In this document: in pieces, positions 1 through 10,330 of the stretch | Layout: every line of letters begins with the position of its first letter | Numbering within the stretch: the stretch's first letter is position 1 | Source of the DNA: CAZUCD01 sp964618855 | Lineage (GTDB): Bacteria > Sumerlaeota > Sumerlaeia > SLMS01 > JANRJK01 | NCBI GenBank assembly: GCA_964618855.1 | Contig: CAZUCD010000021.1 | Coordinates: forward strand, 1-33,799 | Reading direction: 5' to 3' | DNA: 33,799 nt | Position numbers and translations under genes: made by a program | The notes under the pieces: generated by a model | What the model saw: the letters and a program-made list of their open reading frames with translations, nothing else | Database searches by the model: none | What the model was told of the DNA's origin: nothing

Positions 1-125
1 AGGATGCATGCCGCGTGCCGTTGCGGCACCGCCAGCCCGACGGGGCAGGGATCGGCAAAAAGGTGCACTTTTCGGGTGTTTTGGCGCGGTTCCAGGGGGG
101 ACGCACGTTTGCTTGGCGGGTTCAT
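1..125 (-). CDS. Possible 5' end of a leftward gene, cut by the window edge
   Basis: An open frame starts at an ATG (complement of 123-125) and stays open to the window edge, 41 codons (MNPPSKRASPLEPRQ...). A GGGGGAGGG purine run lies just upstream of the ATG, and a TATCAT box lies at 149-154 on the same strand, though no good -35 is visible. Third-position GC is about 70 percent by eye, which fits a gene here but is not decisive. No family is recognised and no signal peptide is visible. The frame could equally be non-coding leader sequence; only the sequence to the left would tell. Confidence 0.25.
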   Translation of the reverse strand, partial: MNPPSKRASPLEPRQNTRKVHLFADPCPVGLAVPQRHAACI

Positions 126-241
126 GGCCCTCCCCCGATCGAGTCGTTATGATACAATCAGGGAAGGGTGGAGGAGGAGGGAGTTGGGGGCTGCGGATTC
201 TTGTGTGCAGGGCGGTCGAAAAGCTCCTGGGCCAAAGTACG

Positions 242-269
242 CCGCCCCCGGCATTGCTGCCGGGGGCGG
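242..269 (-). terminator. Hairpin after the giant protease gene
   Basis: There is a perfect 12-bp stem (CCGCCCCCGGCA with TGCCGGGGGCGG) and a 4-nt loop, 27 bases beyond the stop codon at 296-298. Read on the minus strand it is followed by CGTACTTTGG, so the U-tract is poor. It is probably the transcription end of the giant gene, intrinsic or Rho-assisted. Nothing else is supported between 126 and 295. Confidence 0.5.
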
Positions 270-295
270 GGTGCATCGGTCCTGATTGTGGTTTC

Positions 296-3200
296 TCAGC
301 GGATTTCGTGGAGGGTCCAGTCGTCCACCGAGGTGTTGTTGTTCCCGGCGTACCAGTCGCTGAAGGCGGTGATCCCCGGGACGGTGATCTGGGTTCCGGT
401 GGGCGTGACCGCGAAGTTGCCGGTCTGGATGCCCGATTCGTAGCGGTAGACGTGGTCGATGCCGCCGATGAGCGCGTCGTCGCTGGCCGGGTCGAAGTTC
501 CAGGTGAGCTGGGCGGTGAAGGCGCCGAGGCCCGTCTGGCTGATGGAGAGGAACTCGTCGATGAGGCGCGATGCGGTGAGGCCCGCCGGCGCGGCGCCGA
601 GCGGCGTCGTGCGGCTTACCGTCACCTGGCCCCCGATGTTGGCGCCCGTCACGTCGATGACCATGTCGAGGTCGTCGGTCATCGGGAACGTGAGGGACTC
701 GCTGGCTGCGGTGGTCGTCTGCGTGAACGCCCCGTTGATGACGGTGTTCAGCAGGACGGAGGTTTCGGCGGAGGCCGGGACCGCCTCGGTGTTGCCCGCG
801 GCGTCGGTCGAGCGCGCCGCGAACTGGTAGAGGCCGTTGTTCCCGACGGTGCCGGTCCAGTTGAACGTGCCCGAGGTGCCGGCGAGCTGGATGCCCGTGT
901 CGGACCACGAACCGGCGCCCGGCGCGCGTACCCACAGGTTCGTCGTGATCGCGCTGGCGTCCGTGCCCGTGAAGTCGAAGGAGAGCGCCGTGCCGACTCG
1001 AGTCGGATCGGCGACCGCCGTCAGCGTCGCGGAGGGCGCGATCGAGTCGAAGGTGCGGGAGAGCGAGTTCGAGGCCGCGGCGTTGGAGTTGCCCGCTGCG
1101 TCGCCGAACGCGCCCGCGGCCACCTGGCAGGAGAACACGCCCTGCGCGGACGCCGTCAGCGTCCACGAGTAGGCGGTGCCGCTGCCGGAGAACGCGGAGA
1201 CTGAGCCGTTCGTCGGGGACACGTCGGTGGCGTCGAAGTTCGTCGATGCCTCGCTCAGCGTTGCATTGACCGTGATCGCCGTGTTGGTCGGATCGGGTGC
1301 CAACGACGTGAGGGTGATTGTCGGCACCGTCTTGTCGATGGTGTAGACGCCACCCGGCGTGCCGCCCGTCGGGGCATTGCCCGCGGCGTCCGTGATGCCG
1401 GTGCCGTTCTGGATGTTGCAGCCAAGCGTGCCGTCACCCGTGCCCGTGTTGGCGGTGATGGTCCAGGCCGTGCCGGAGCCGCCCATGCCAGTGAGGCTCG
1501 GCCCGGTGAGGCCCGTGTTGATGAGGGTGAAGTTGCTCGTCGTCGCGCCCGTCACCGCCTCGCTCCACGTGATGTTCCACGTGACGCTGGTGGCGTTCGT
1601 CGGGCTGGCGCCCGCGCGGGTGAAGGCCGTGATCGTCGGGCCGGTCTTGTCGATCGTGTAGAGTTGGCCGACAAAGTTCAGGTTCGAGACGGCGTTGCCT
1701 GCCGCATCCGTCACGCCGGTCGAGTTCGTCATGTCCACGCCAAGCGTCCCGTCGCCGGTGCCGGTGTTTGCGGAGACCGTCCAGGAGGTGCCGCCACCGC
1801 CCACGGTCGCGAGGGTCGGCCCGGTCAGGCCGGTGTTCGCGAGCGTGAAGTTGGTGGTCGCAAGGCTCGTCATGACTTCGCTGAACGTCACGTTCCACGT
1901 CACGCTGCCCGCGTTTGTCGGCGATGCGCCCGCGCGGTTGATCGAGACGACGGTCGGCGCCGTCTTGTCGATGGTGTAGACGCCACCCGGCGTGCCGCCC
2001 GTCGGGGCGTTGCCCGCGGCGTCCGTGATGCCGGTGCCGCTGGTGATGTTGCAGCCAAGGGTCCCGTCACCCGTGCCCGTGTTGGCGGTGATGGTCCAGG
2101 CCGTGCCCGAGCCACCCATTCCGGTGAGGCTCGGCCCGGTCAGGCCGCCGTTGATCAGCGAGAAGTTGCTTGTCGTCGCGCCCGTCACCGCCTCGCTCCA
2201 CGTGATGTTCCACGTGACGCTTGTGGCGTTCGTCGGGCTGGCGCCCGCGCGGGTGAAGGCCGTGATCGTCGGGCCCGTCTTGTCGATGGTGTAGACCTCG
2301 CCCGAGGTGAAGCTGCCGTTGCCGGCACCAACGCCACCCAGGGGAGTCGGGATTCCGTTGACGACCGTGTCGTCATCGATCAGGTCGAGGCGGATCGTGC
2401 CGTCGCCCGTGCCTGTGTTCACGGTCACGGTTCGAGTCGCCCCCGTGTCGGCGGAGACGCCCGAGATCGATGCGCCGGAGACGCCGGATGTGTTGAGGGC
2501 GAAGTCGGCGGTCCCGACCCCTGTCACCGCCTCGCTGAACGTGACGGTGAATTGGACGGAACCTGCGTTCGTCGGGCTGGCGTTGACCCGCGTGATGCTC
2601 GATACGATCGGAGCGGTCTTGTTGACCGTGTAGAACTGGCCGGCAGTGTACGGCAGGCCCGTGATCGCATTGCCAAGCGTGTCCTGGATCGTCCCTGCCA
2701 CAGTCAGGTCGCAGCGGATCGTGCCGTCGCCGGACCCCGTGTTGACCGTGACCGTGCGCGTCGAGCCGGAGCCGGAGACTCCCGTCACCGATGCGCCGGC
2801 AACGCCCGTCGTGTTGAGGGTGAAGTTGCCCGTTCCGACATTCACCACGGACTCGGAGAACGTCACCGTGAAGTCCACCGAGGCCGCATTGGTCGGGTTG
2901 CCATTCGCCCGCAGGATGGTCGAGACCGTTGGGCCAGTCTTGTCGATCGTGTAGACCTCACCCGTGGAGGGCAGGCCCGCGACCGCGTTGCNNNNNNNNN
3001 NNNNNNNNNNNNNNNNNNNNNNNNNNNNNNNNNNNNNNNNNNNNNNNNNNNNNNNNNNNNNNNNNNNNNNNNNNNNNNNNNNNNNNNNNNNGTGACCGAC
3101 TCGCTGAACGTCACCGTCCAGGAAACGCTCGTGGCGTTCGTGGGGGATGCGCCCGCCCGCGTGATCGTGACCGTCGGGGCCGTCTTGTCGATCGTGTAGA

Positions 3201-6200
3201 CCTCACCCGTGGAGGGCAGGCCCGCGACCGCGTTGCCGACGCCGTCAGCCACGCCGGTCGAGTTCGCCATGTTGAGGCCGAGCGTGCCGCTGCCCGTGCC
3301 CGTGTTCGCCGTCACCGTCCATGTCGTGCCGGAGCCCGTCGTGGAGGTGATCGACGGGGCCGTGAGGCCGCCGTTGACAAGTGCGAAGTTGCCGTTCGCC
3401 ACGCCCGTGACCGACTCGCTGAACGTCACCGTCCAGGAAACGCTCGTGGCGTTCGTGGGGGATGCGCCCGCCCGCGTGATCGTCACGGTGGGCTGCACCG
3501 AGTCGTACGTTCGGGAAATGACATTGGAAGCGGTGTTTGGCTGGCCGCCGCTGGTGAACTGGCTCGCGTTGACCTGGCAGGAGAAGGTTCCCTGCGCGAT
3601 CGGGTTGAGCGTCCAAGAGTAGGAGGTTCCGGAGCCGCCGAAGCCGCTGACGTTCGCGTTGGTCGTAGAGACGTCCGTCCCGACGAAGTCAACGGTGGAA
3701 CTGCTGGTTGTCGCCGTGACCGCAATCGAGCCGTTGACCGGATCAGGTGCGGCGGAGGCGAGGGTGATGGTGGGACCTGCGCTGCCAGGGACGAACCCGA
3801 GTGCGGAGCACTGCAAGATTCCCGGGTACAGGCCGGGTTCGATCTCGAGGTCGGTCTCCGGAGTGGCGACACCGGTCGTGGTGTCGAGCGTGTACAGCGT
3901 GTTGACCTGAGTCGCGTCGAGACCAGCCCAGTAGAGGACACCGGTCTGGGGCCGGAAGGCCATGTCGGTGAAGAACGTGCCCTGCACATCGTATCCGACG
4001 CCGGTGCCGATCTGCGTGATCGTGTTCGTACCGACATTCACGGAGCAGAGGTAGTCGGTCGTACCTGCACCGCCTATCGCGAGGATGTAGACGGTCCCAG
4101 TGGACGGGTGGATGGCCATGCCGAGGGGAATGGTCCCGGCTGGGAGGCCAGTGAGGTCCGTGCCGCCCGAGGTGAGCGCACCCGTGGCAGTGTTGATCGT
4201 GCACATGCGGAGGGCACCGGTTGTGCCGTTGCGGGTGATGACGCGTGTGACGCCGGCCACCTGGTCCCAAGCGATGCCGAGCGCCTGGGTCTGGCCCGCG
4301 GCGAAGCCGGTGATCGCGGAGGAACTGATCAAGGCCCCCGTGGTCGTGTTGATGCGGCGAAGCTGGGTCGCGGTGAAGTCAAGCGCGTAGAAGGTCGTGG
4401 CGTCGGTCCCGGTGAACGTGCCGCCCTGGTACGAGTTTGGGAATGTCGACTCGATCGAGCGGCTGCCCGTGGTGGCGAGGCTCGTCGGGTCGCCGAGCCA
4501 TAGGCCGTCGAATGCCTGGTCGAGGCCGAATGCGTAGCCTGGGGCCGGGGCGTCGTCGTTGTTGACCTCAGTGGTTCCGAAGGAATCCGAGAGGATTGAG
4601 TTGGGGGAATTGTTGCTGAGGAAAACGTCGAGTTCCTCGTTTGTCTCCCATGAGGTGTCACCATTCACCGTGACGACGATGTTCTGGGTGGTGGTGCCGC
4701 CCGGCGTGAAGGTGAGCGTTCCGGAGAACGCGCTGGCGACATCCGAAGCGTTGATCGAGCCGTCGAGGTCCCAATCAACCGAGATGTTCGCAACATTGGT
4801 CCCGGTCTTGGTCACCACGAAGGTCACATTGGTCGTGCCGACATTTCCTTCGTTGGTGGCGACGGGGTCACTGATGGTGAGAGTCGGGGTGCCTGCCGGA
4901 TAGTCAACGTACCCGATTGCCGGCACGGCCATGAAGCCGTTTGGCGAGATGGCGTGCCAGTTGAGGACGGCGGTGGCCGTCGCAGAGGGCGTGCCCGCAG
5001 TCCCGAGGCGGTACAGATTGCAATCGTTGGTCCCCTGAACGAGGCCGCTCATGTAGAGGATGTTGTCGCTGGGGTCGACCGCGAGGTCCGCCCAGAACCA
5101 CGCGAGGTTGACGGAGAGCGAACCTACGGCGCCGATCGTCGTCATCGCCGCGGTCGTGAGGTTGATTGAATAGAGGGTGTCGGCACCCGTGCCGCTGGTG
5201 GGAACGCGCAGGAGGTAGCCGGTCGTTCCCGTCGAGTTGACGCCGAAGCCCTGGAATTCATCCGTGGTGTTTGGGGGACCGAGGGTGCCGTTGGTCTCGA
5301 TCACTGTGGTCAACGCGCCAGTAGTCACGTTGAGGGTGGAGATGCGCACGGCACGACTGCCTGCTGCGGCACCTGTCGAGTCGATCGTCAGCACCAACAT
5401 GCGTGAGTTCGCGTTGTCGTAGCGCATGCCGACGAAGTACTGGTTCGCAGGCATTGTGACGGACTGCGTCGAGTTTATGGATCCGGTGATGGGGTTGATG
5501 CGGTACAGGGTTTCGGTTCCACCTGGAACACCGCTGAACGTCATCGTGTAGGCCACGGTGTTGTCGGTGCCGACGAAGTCCATGCCGACGAGGTTTGTCG
5601 TTCCCGAGGCGGCGATGCCCTGGATGGTTGCGTTCGGGAAGTTCGCGAGCGTGGTCGCGCCGAGGGCGGGATCGACGCCGATGAAGCCCTCCTGCGATAG
5701 GGCGTCAGCGCCGTTCACTCCATAGAGGCGCGTCGGCAGGTCGTTGTTGTTGATGGTCCCGGTGCCAGTTCCCGTGGAGATAGTCGCTCCGGACGGGGAG
5801 GAAAGCGTGACGGTGAATGTCTCGTTCTCCTCGAAGCTGTAATCGCCGAAAACCGGGATCGAGAGGGGTTGGGTCTGCTGGCCGGTCGTGAACGTCAAAG
5901 TGCCCGAACTCGCAGTGAAGTCGGAGCCTGCTGTCGCGGTTACGCCCGCCATCGCGTAGTCCACGGTAACGTTGCCCGGCCCGGGGTTGGGGACGTTCAG
6001 CGAGACGTTGACCGTCATGTTCGCGGAACCGGTGTCGCCCTCCGTGAGGGAGCCGTTGGCGACGCCGACCTCGATGCCGGAGCCGATGACTATCGCCTTG
6101 TTGAAGCCGAGGGAACCCGTGGTGCCCGGGGTTGGCAGGCCGAGGAGTGCATCGATCAGGCCGGTCGCGTTGTCCCGGATCGTGCCGCCGTTCAGCGAGA

Positions 6201-8433
6201 GGGCGCTGGAGTTGGCGTAGTCAAGGTCGGGGGACGTGTCACCCGCCGTGATCACGTAGTTGAAGGTAAGTGTGTTGGTCCCCGAGCCGCTGACATAGGT
6301 GGCGTTGCGGGCGGGGGTCGTGTTGAGCGCCAGGAGGGGGGCGCCTGTGACCTGTACGGCGGCACTGAACGTCACCTGGATGGGGATCGTGCCGGCGCTG
6401 TACAGACCGTCCGTTGCGGAGCTGGTCACGTTCGTCACCGTCGGCGCGCCGCCGGCGAAATTGATCGTGAAGTTCGTGTCGCTCATGTCCCAGAAGATGT
6501 TGCCGGCCGCCTCGACCTTTACGCGGCAGGTGGAGCTCACCACGCCGGGGAGGGAGACGGACTGGGTGCCGTCGTTCGGGGTGTTGGCGAGCAGCGTCGT
6601 CGGGAAGGTGTTCCCGCCATCCGTGGAGAGGAGGATGTTGACGTTGGCGGCGTTTACGGGGGCGCCGTTGGTGCCCACGACGTTCCATGTGACCGTTTGG
6701 GGCGAAGTGTTCCACGTCACCGCGGTGTTCGGGGCGGTGACGGCAAACGGTGTGGCGTTCGCTGCGTTGATGGTTATGATCGCATCGTCGGAGTTGATGC
6801 CGCCGCCGCCGGCGCGGTTGTCGCGCACGTAAACTCGTGCCGTCATGGTTCGGGCGACCGCAGGGTACTTCTCGGCGTTGTCCGTCGTGCCCGCGATGAT
6901 GGTGGAAAGGCGTGGGAAGTGGCGCTGGTTGCTTGTTGTCGGGGGACGGGACCGGAAGATGGGGCTCGTGCCGTTGTCGGCCGCCGCCAGCGTGGTCGAG
7001 GCGCCGAGGTCGCGCTCCTCCCAGCAGTATGTTAGCGTGTCGCCGTTCCCGTCGGAACCGGACGCCGTGAGGGTGAATGGAGTGAACCGAGGGATCGTGA
7101 AGTCCGATCCTGCGCTGACCGTCGGCACCGAATTGCCGGTCGCGGACAGCGTTGCACAGGTCGTCGTGGTGCTGAATCGCGCGACGATTTCCTCGAGGGA
7201 GATGTGGACGAAGTAGGCGTCGCTGTTCGCCTGCAGGTTGTCGGCGCCGCAGATGCCGGCGTACGCTTGAATGGTGGAGCCGGAGCCAATCTCGTAGGCG
7301 GTGGACGCGTTGCGGTTTCCGCCTCCGCAGCTCGAAGTCGAGCTGTTGAATGTGTGGTTTCCACCGTACTGGTGCCCCATCTCGTGAGCGACGTAGTCGA
7401 TCCAGAATGCATCGCCCGTTGGACTGGGGCTGCCGGTGACACCCTGTCCTTTGGAACCCGCGACGCACACTGAACCCAGAGCGGCAACGCCGCCACCACC
7501 TGTCGAGAATACGTGCCCGATGTCGTAGTTGGCACTCCCGATCACCGTTGTCAGGTTCGTCTGATTCTCGGTGAGCATGGCGAAGCCGTCGCTATTCGTG
7601 TACGGGTCGGCCCCTGCATAAACGACGTTGATGTTGTTCGCGACGAGGTTCATCCGAACTGCGACCTCGGCCTCGTAGACCTGGTTGACGCGGTTGATTG
7701 CCGTTACTATCGCCGCCTGTCCGAGTGCCTGCGTCCCGCCGTGAAAGGCCACATACTCCGTAGTCGCCGCGCAGGCCAGACGGAGTTGGCGGAGCTGGGT
7801 GCCGTTGGAGACCTTTTCGACGGACTTCGCGGACGCCGCCTCCATCTCCTGGAGGGTGTTCACGAAGTGGCACATCCAGTCCTGCTGGTTTGCGGTGTAG
7901 TCGCTCCGGCGGTAGCTGGAATAGGTCGTGGTTTCACCCTGCCACCAGGGATCCACATAGTAGTCCCCATCCGGTGTGCGCACGGAGGCGTGGAACCCGG
8001 ACTCCGTCCAGTCGAACCGGATGTTTGCAGCGGGGTCGTCGAGGCCCTGGCCTGCATACGTCATGGTGTTCTCGGCGACGGTCTTCTCAAACCCCGGCTC
8101 CCAAATCGGGGACGCGTAGACCTCGAAGCGCTCGTAGGCGCCATCGGGCGTCGGGATCGAGATGACTAGAGGAGAGGACTTCGCCTCCGAGGTGAACTCG
8201 AGCGGGGCGCTCTTAAGCGTGTTGTGCAGCGCCGCCTGGTCGAGGGTGAAGACGGAACAGACGGGCGGCCTGATCCAGGGCTTGAGATCCGCTTTCTCCT
8301 CGGGCTTGCCGTCGTGAAACGTCCAGGCGCCGTCGGGTGATTGGCGCCATTCCTCTGCGGCGCCGAGGGCGGCAGGGAGTGAGAGAACCGCAATGGCTGC
8401 GGCTGTCATCCAGCGGGCAAATGCAATCCGCAT
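296..8433 (-). CDS. Giant secreted zinc metalloprotease/adhesin with Calx-beta and Ig-like repeats (contains sequence gap)
   Basis: The likely role is an exported protease or surface/matrix protein of more than 2,650 residues. The chosen ATG (8431-8433) follows ACAGGAGCTATGCC, a good ribosome site, and opens a Sec signal peptide (about residues 1-25, ending ALGAA). A propeptide-like region follows, then a reprolysin/M12-type zinc site HEMGHQYGGNH at about 350-360 (HExxHxxGxxH). After it come a region with STIQAYAGICG at about 386-396, a Calx-beta domain (TEGDTGSAN...), a propeller-like segment, a second Calx-beta (TNEGNVGTTN...), a second propeller-like segment, and then Ig-like repeats of about 105 residues marked by RAGASPTNA, TVTFSESV and VYTIDKT. 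The last part ends in WTLHEIR with no sorting signal I recognise. The 100-N gap at 2992-3091 puts the two halves in different frames as written. The homology of the repeats on both sides shows it is one gene with a mis-sized gap. Calx-beta domains suggest calcium binding by family knowledge. Confidence 0.85.
1250..3490 (-). repeat. Tandem ~315-bp repeats encoding ~105-residue Ig-like domains
   Basis: Successive units share the landmarks RAGASPTNA, a TVTFSESV-like strand, NTGTGDGTLG and a VYTIDKT linker. Some units are nearly identical in DNA. The block at 3092-3168 recurs at 3407-3484, exactly 315 bases (105 codons) away. The 2941-2991 segment recurs at 3186-3236. Other units, such as those near 1330-1640 and 1960-2290, are also very similar to each other. 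Such identity is the probable reason assembly failed here. Confidence 0.85.
2992..3091. other. Assembly gap of exactly 100 N inside the repeat array
   Basis: One hundred N characters, a common placeholder size. The flanks are copies of the same 315-bp repeat. Position 2991 corresponds to 3236 and position 3092 to 3407 in the neighbouring unit. If no whole unit is missing, 170 bases belong here. Confidence 0.95.
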
Positions 8434-8454
8434 GGCATAGCTCCTGTGTGCCGC

Positions 8455-8471
8455 CTGTCGGACTCCGACAG
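8455..8471. promoter_or_regulatory. Inverted repeat in the leader of the giant protease gene
   Basis: CTGTCGGA and TCCGACAG are perfect 8-nt arms around a single central C, lying about 22 bases upstream of the start codon. It could be a small leader hairpin or an operator half-site pair. A second, looser pair (TTCCCC/GGGGAA) lies at 8560-8578. The function is unknown, and no clear sigma-70 promoter is visible between 8434 and 8639. Confidence 0.35.
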
Positions 8472-8639
8472 ATTCGCGGCGCGAGTGGGCAGCGTGCGGG
8501 CTTCCCCGCAAACGTATGAAGGATGCTGCTTGTCTCTCCGCACAGCCAAGCGCAGCCGGTTCCCCCCTTCAAGGGGAATCCCTGATTTTTGTGGGAAAAA
8601 GTATCTGGGGGGAAACTCGCCGCGGTGGGCCCAAAAGCA

Positions 8640-8670
8640 ATCCCCCGCCTGCTCGTGGCAGGCGGGGGAT
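8640..8670 (-). terminator. Intrinsic terminator after the first Pal-like gene
   Basis: There is a perfect 13-bp GC-rich stem (ATCCCCCGCCTGC with its complement) and a 5-nt loop, followed on the minus strand by TGCTTTTGGG. It lies 36 bases after the stop codon at 8707-8709 and separates the lipoprotein genes from the giant protease gene downstream. Confidence 0.8.
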
Positions 8671-8706
8671 GTTTCGGACGCCGTTCCCGCGGTCCGAAAG
8701 TCGAGG

Positions 8707-9348
8707 TTAATCAATCGTGTAGACGAAGAACTCCACGCGGCGATTCTGCGATTCCTTGGTCTCGTCGTCCGTCTCGATGGCGGGGATTTCCTCGCCAAAG
8801 GAGACCGTTTCGACGCGTTCGGGCGGAATGCCCGCCGCGATGAGCGCCTCCATCACGGCCAGCGCCCTGCGCGAGCCGAGTGCGAGGTTGTATTCGGGGG
8901 AGCCGTGGCTGTCTGTATGCCCGCGAAGCACGACCCCGAGCTTGGGGTGGGACTTCAGGTAGGCAACGTTGCGTTCGAGCGTCGCCCTGCCGTCGCCGCT
9001 GAGCTTGTCGCTGTCAAAGTCGAAGTAGATGGGCTTGAGGTTGGGATCGGTTGATGTGGCGGGGCCCTCCTCGATCCACTTGTCGCTGCCGGTGCCGATG
9101 CCGACGTCGCCGCTCGTGGGCGCGGGCCCTGCGGAGACGTCGCGCGGGGCCACTCCCGGCCCGGAGACGCGGCCGTTGGCGCTCTCCGGGCCGGAGCCCA
9201 CTTCGGCCGGGGCGCCGGACGCCGAGGGGTTGGCGGCACCGGTCCCGACCTTGGATTTCTTGGCTCCGCACCCGGCGAGCAGCAGGAGACAGGCAACCCA
9301 GAGGAGGGTTCTGGCTGACACTGGGTGGGGAGTGATGGACAGGGTCAT
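8707..9348 (-). CDS. Pal/OmpA-family peptidoglycan-associated lipoprotein (divergent copy)
   Basis: A 213-residue outer-membrane lipoprotein expected to tether the outer membrane to peptidoglycan. Residues 1-27 form a lipoprotein signal with lipobox LLAG-Cys27. Residues 30-105 are a Gly/Ser/Pro-rich linker. Residues 107-213 are an OmpA-like domain with YFDFDSDKL, the diaminopimelate-binding segment RGHTDSHGSPEYNLALGSRRA (142-162, given here only as landmark) and a terminal NRRVEFFVY. An upstream in-frame ATG at 9369 would add seven residues; neither start has a strong ribosome site, and 9348 places the signal peptide best. The gene lies 101 bases downstream of a second Pal-like gene on the same strand. 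No tolA, tolB or other Tol gene is in the window, so it may be an accessory Pal paralogue rather than the Tol-linked one. Confidence 0.85.
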   Translation of the reverse strand: MTLSITPHPVSARTLLWVACLLLLAGCGAKKSKVGTGAANPSASGAPAEVGSGPESANGRVSGPGVAPRDVSAGPAPTSGDVGIGTGSDKWIEEGPATSTDPNLKPIYFDFDSDKLSGDGRATLERNVAYLKSHPKLGVVLRGHTDSHGSPEYNLALGSRRALAVMEALIAAGIPPERVETVSFGEEIPAIETDDETKESQNRRVEFFVYTID

Positions 9349-9393
9349 TATCTGTTCCGTTCGGGTCATGTCGGCAGGGATCGGTGGACCCAC

Positions 9394-9422
9394 GGTCGGG
9401 CACCCTTGTGGGGCACCCGACC
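9394..9422 (-). terminator. Weak hairpin between the two Pal-like genes
   Basis: GGTCGGG and CCCGACC arms enclose an inner CCC/GGG pairing, 28 bases past the stop of the upstream Pal gene. There is no U-tract on the minus strand. It may be an attenuator or an mRNA-stability hairpin that lowers expression of the downstream paralogue. A true terminator is not shown. Confidence 0.3.
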
Positions 9423-9449
9423 AGGAACCGGAAACCTCCGCGCTAACTT

Positions 9450-10145
9450 TCAGAAGCCTTCGGTCGTGTTTCCTGCGCTGGCGACCTGGCTGCCGGTGCC
9501 CTCGAAGACCAGGAACATCGCGCGGCGGTTGAGGGCGTGCGACTCCTCGGACTCGTCGAACTGCATCGGGCGGAGCTTGCCGTAGCTGATCGTGGTGATG
9601 CGCTGCCCATCGACGCCGTTCTCGATGAGGAAGGTGCGGACGGCGTCGGCGCGGCGCTGGCCGAGGGAGATGTTGTACTCCTCGGTTCCGCGCTCGTCGC
9701 AGTGGCCCTCGACCTGGACGTTCACGCCCGCGTGCGAGTTGATCCACTGGGCGTGGCCGGTGAGGACCTGCTTCCAGTCTTCGGTGATTTCGTAGCTGTC
9801 GTAGGCGAAGTGGACCATGGCGAGCTCGCCGGAGAGCTTGCCGTTCTCGACGCCGTCGAGGCTGCCGTCGTTGAGGAACGAGCCGGTGCCGTCCTTGCCG
9901 GAGCCGTTGACGCTGAGTCCAGCGCCGCGGCCCATGCCGGTGCCGTCGCCGAACTCGGATTCGCCGGGTGCGCCACCGGGGCCCCAGCCTGCACCGCTGC
10001 CCTGCATGCCCGCGCCGGCGCCGGTCTGGGCAAGGCGGGTCTCGGGCTTCTTCTGGGTCTTGCTGCAGCCAGCCAGTGCGAACGTCGCCGCGATAAGGAG
10101 CACCGTGGCCGAGCGTGCCGTCAGGGAACGGGAACGGGAGAACAT
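9450..10145 (-). CDS. pal: Peptidoglycan-associated lipoprotein Pal
   Basis: A 231-residue outer-membrane lipoprotein. The ATG at 10143-10145 is preceded by AGAGGA at a suitable distance. A longer open frame upstream runs into low-complexity sequence and is not used. Residues 1-27 are a signal with lipobox ALAG-Cys27. Residues 28-105 are a Gly-rich linker. Residues 110-215 are a classic Pal/OmpA C-terminal domain with VHFAYDSYEI, the diagnostic EGHCDERGTEEYNISLGQRR (146-165) and LNRRAMFLVFEG. In the Tol-Pal system this protein binds peptidoglycan and TolB at the inner face of the outer membrane. It is closer to canonical Pal than its downstream neighbour, with which it forms a tandem pair. 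The Tol partners must lie elsewhere. Confidence 0.9.
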   Translation of the reverse strand: MFSRSRSLTARSATVLLIAATFALAGCSKTQKKPETRLAQTGAGAGMQGSGAGWGPGGAPGESEFGDGTGMGRGAGLSVNGSGKDGTGSFLNDGSLDGVENGKLSGELAMVHFAYDSYEITEDWKQVLTGHAQWINSHAGVNVQVEGHCDERGTEEYNISLGQRRADAVRTFLIENGVDGQRITTISYGKLRPMQFDESEESHALNRRAMFLVFEGTGSQVASAGNTTEGF

Positions 10146-10330
10146 GAGGAGTATCCTCTGAGGGGAATGAGCCGTAGGGTTCCGGCGTTTGGGCGGCTTT
10201 CGGCCGCTCGCCCGTCGGCCCACGATGCGGCTTTTCCCCGGTCGGTAGGCTGCGGGGCGCACACCATCAAGAACATTTTTTTGCGGGGGCGAAAAAAAAA
10301 TGCGGGGGCGATGGGACGGGGGCGGAGAGT

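Noticed and set aside
8..3199. Long plus-strand open frames opposite the giant protease C-terminus
   Set aside because: Arg/Gly/Val-rich shadows of the Ig-like repeat array; their repetitiveness only mirrors the real gene.
1250..3490. Direct repeats that could suggest a CRISPR array
   Set aside because: The repeats are 315 bp, coding and in frame as Ig-like domains; there are no short spaced repeats anywhere in the window.
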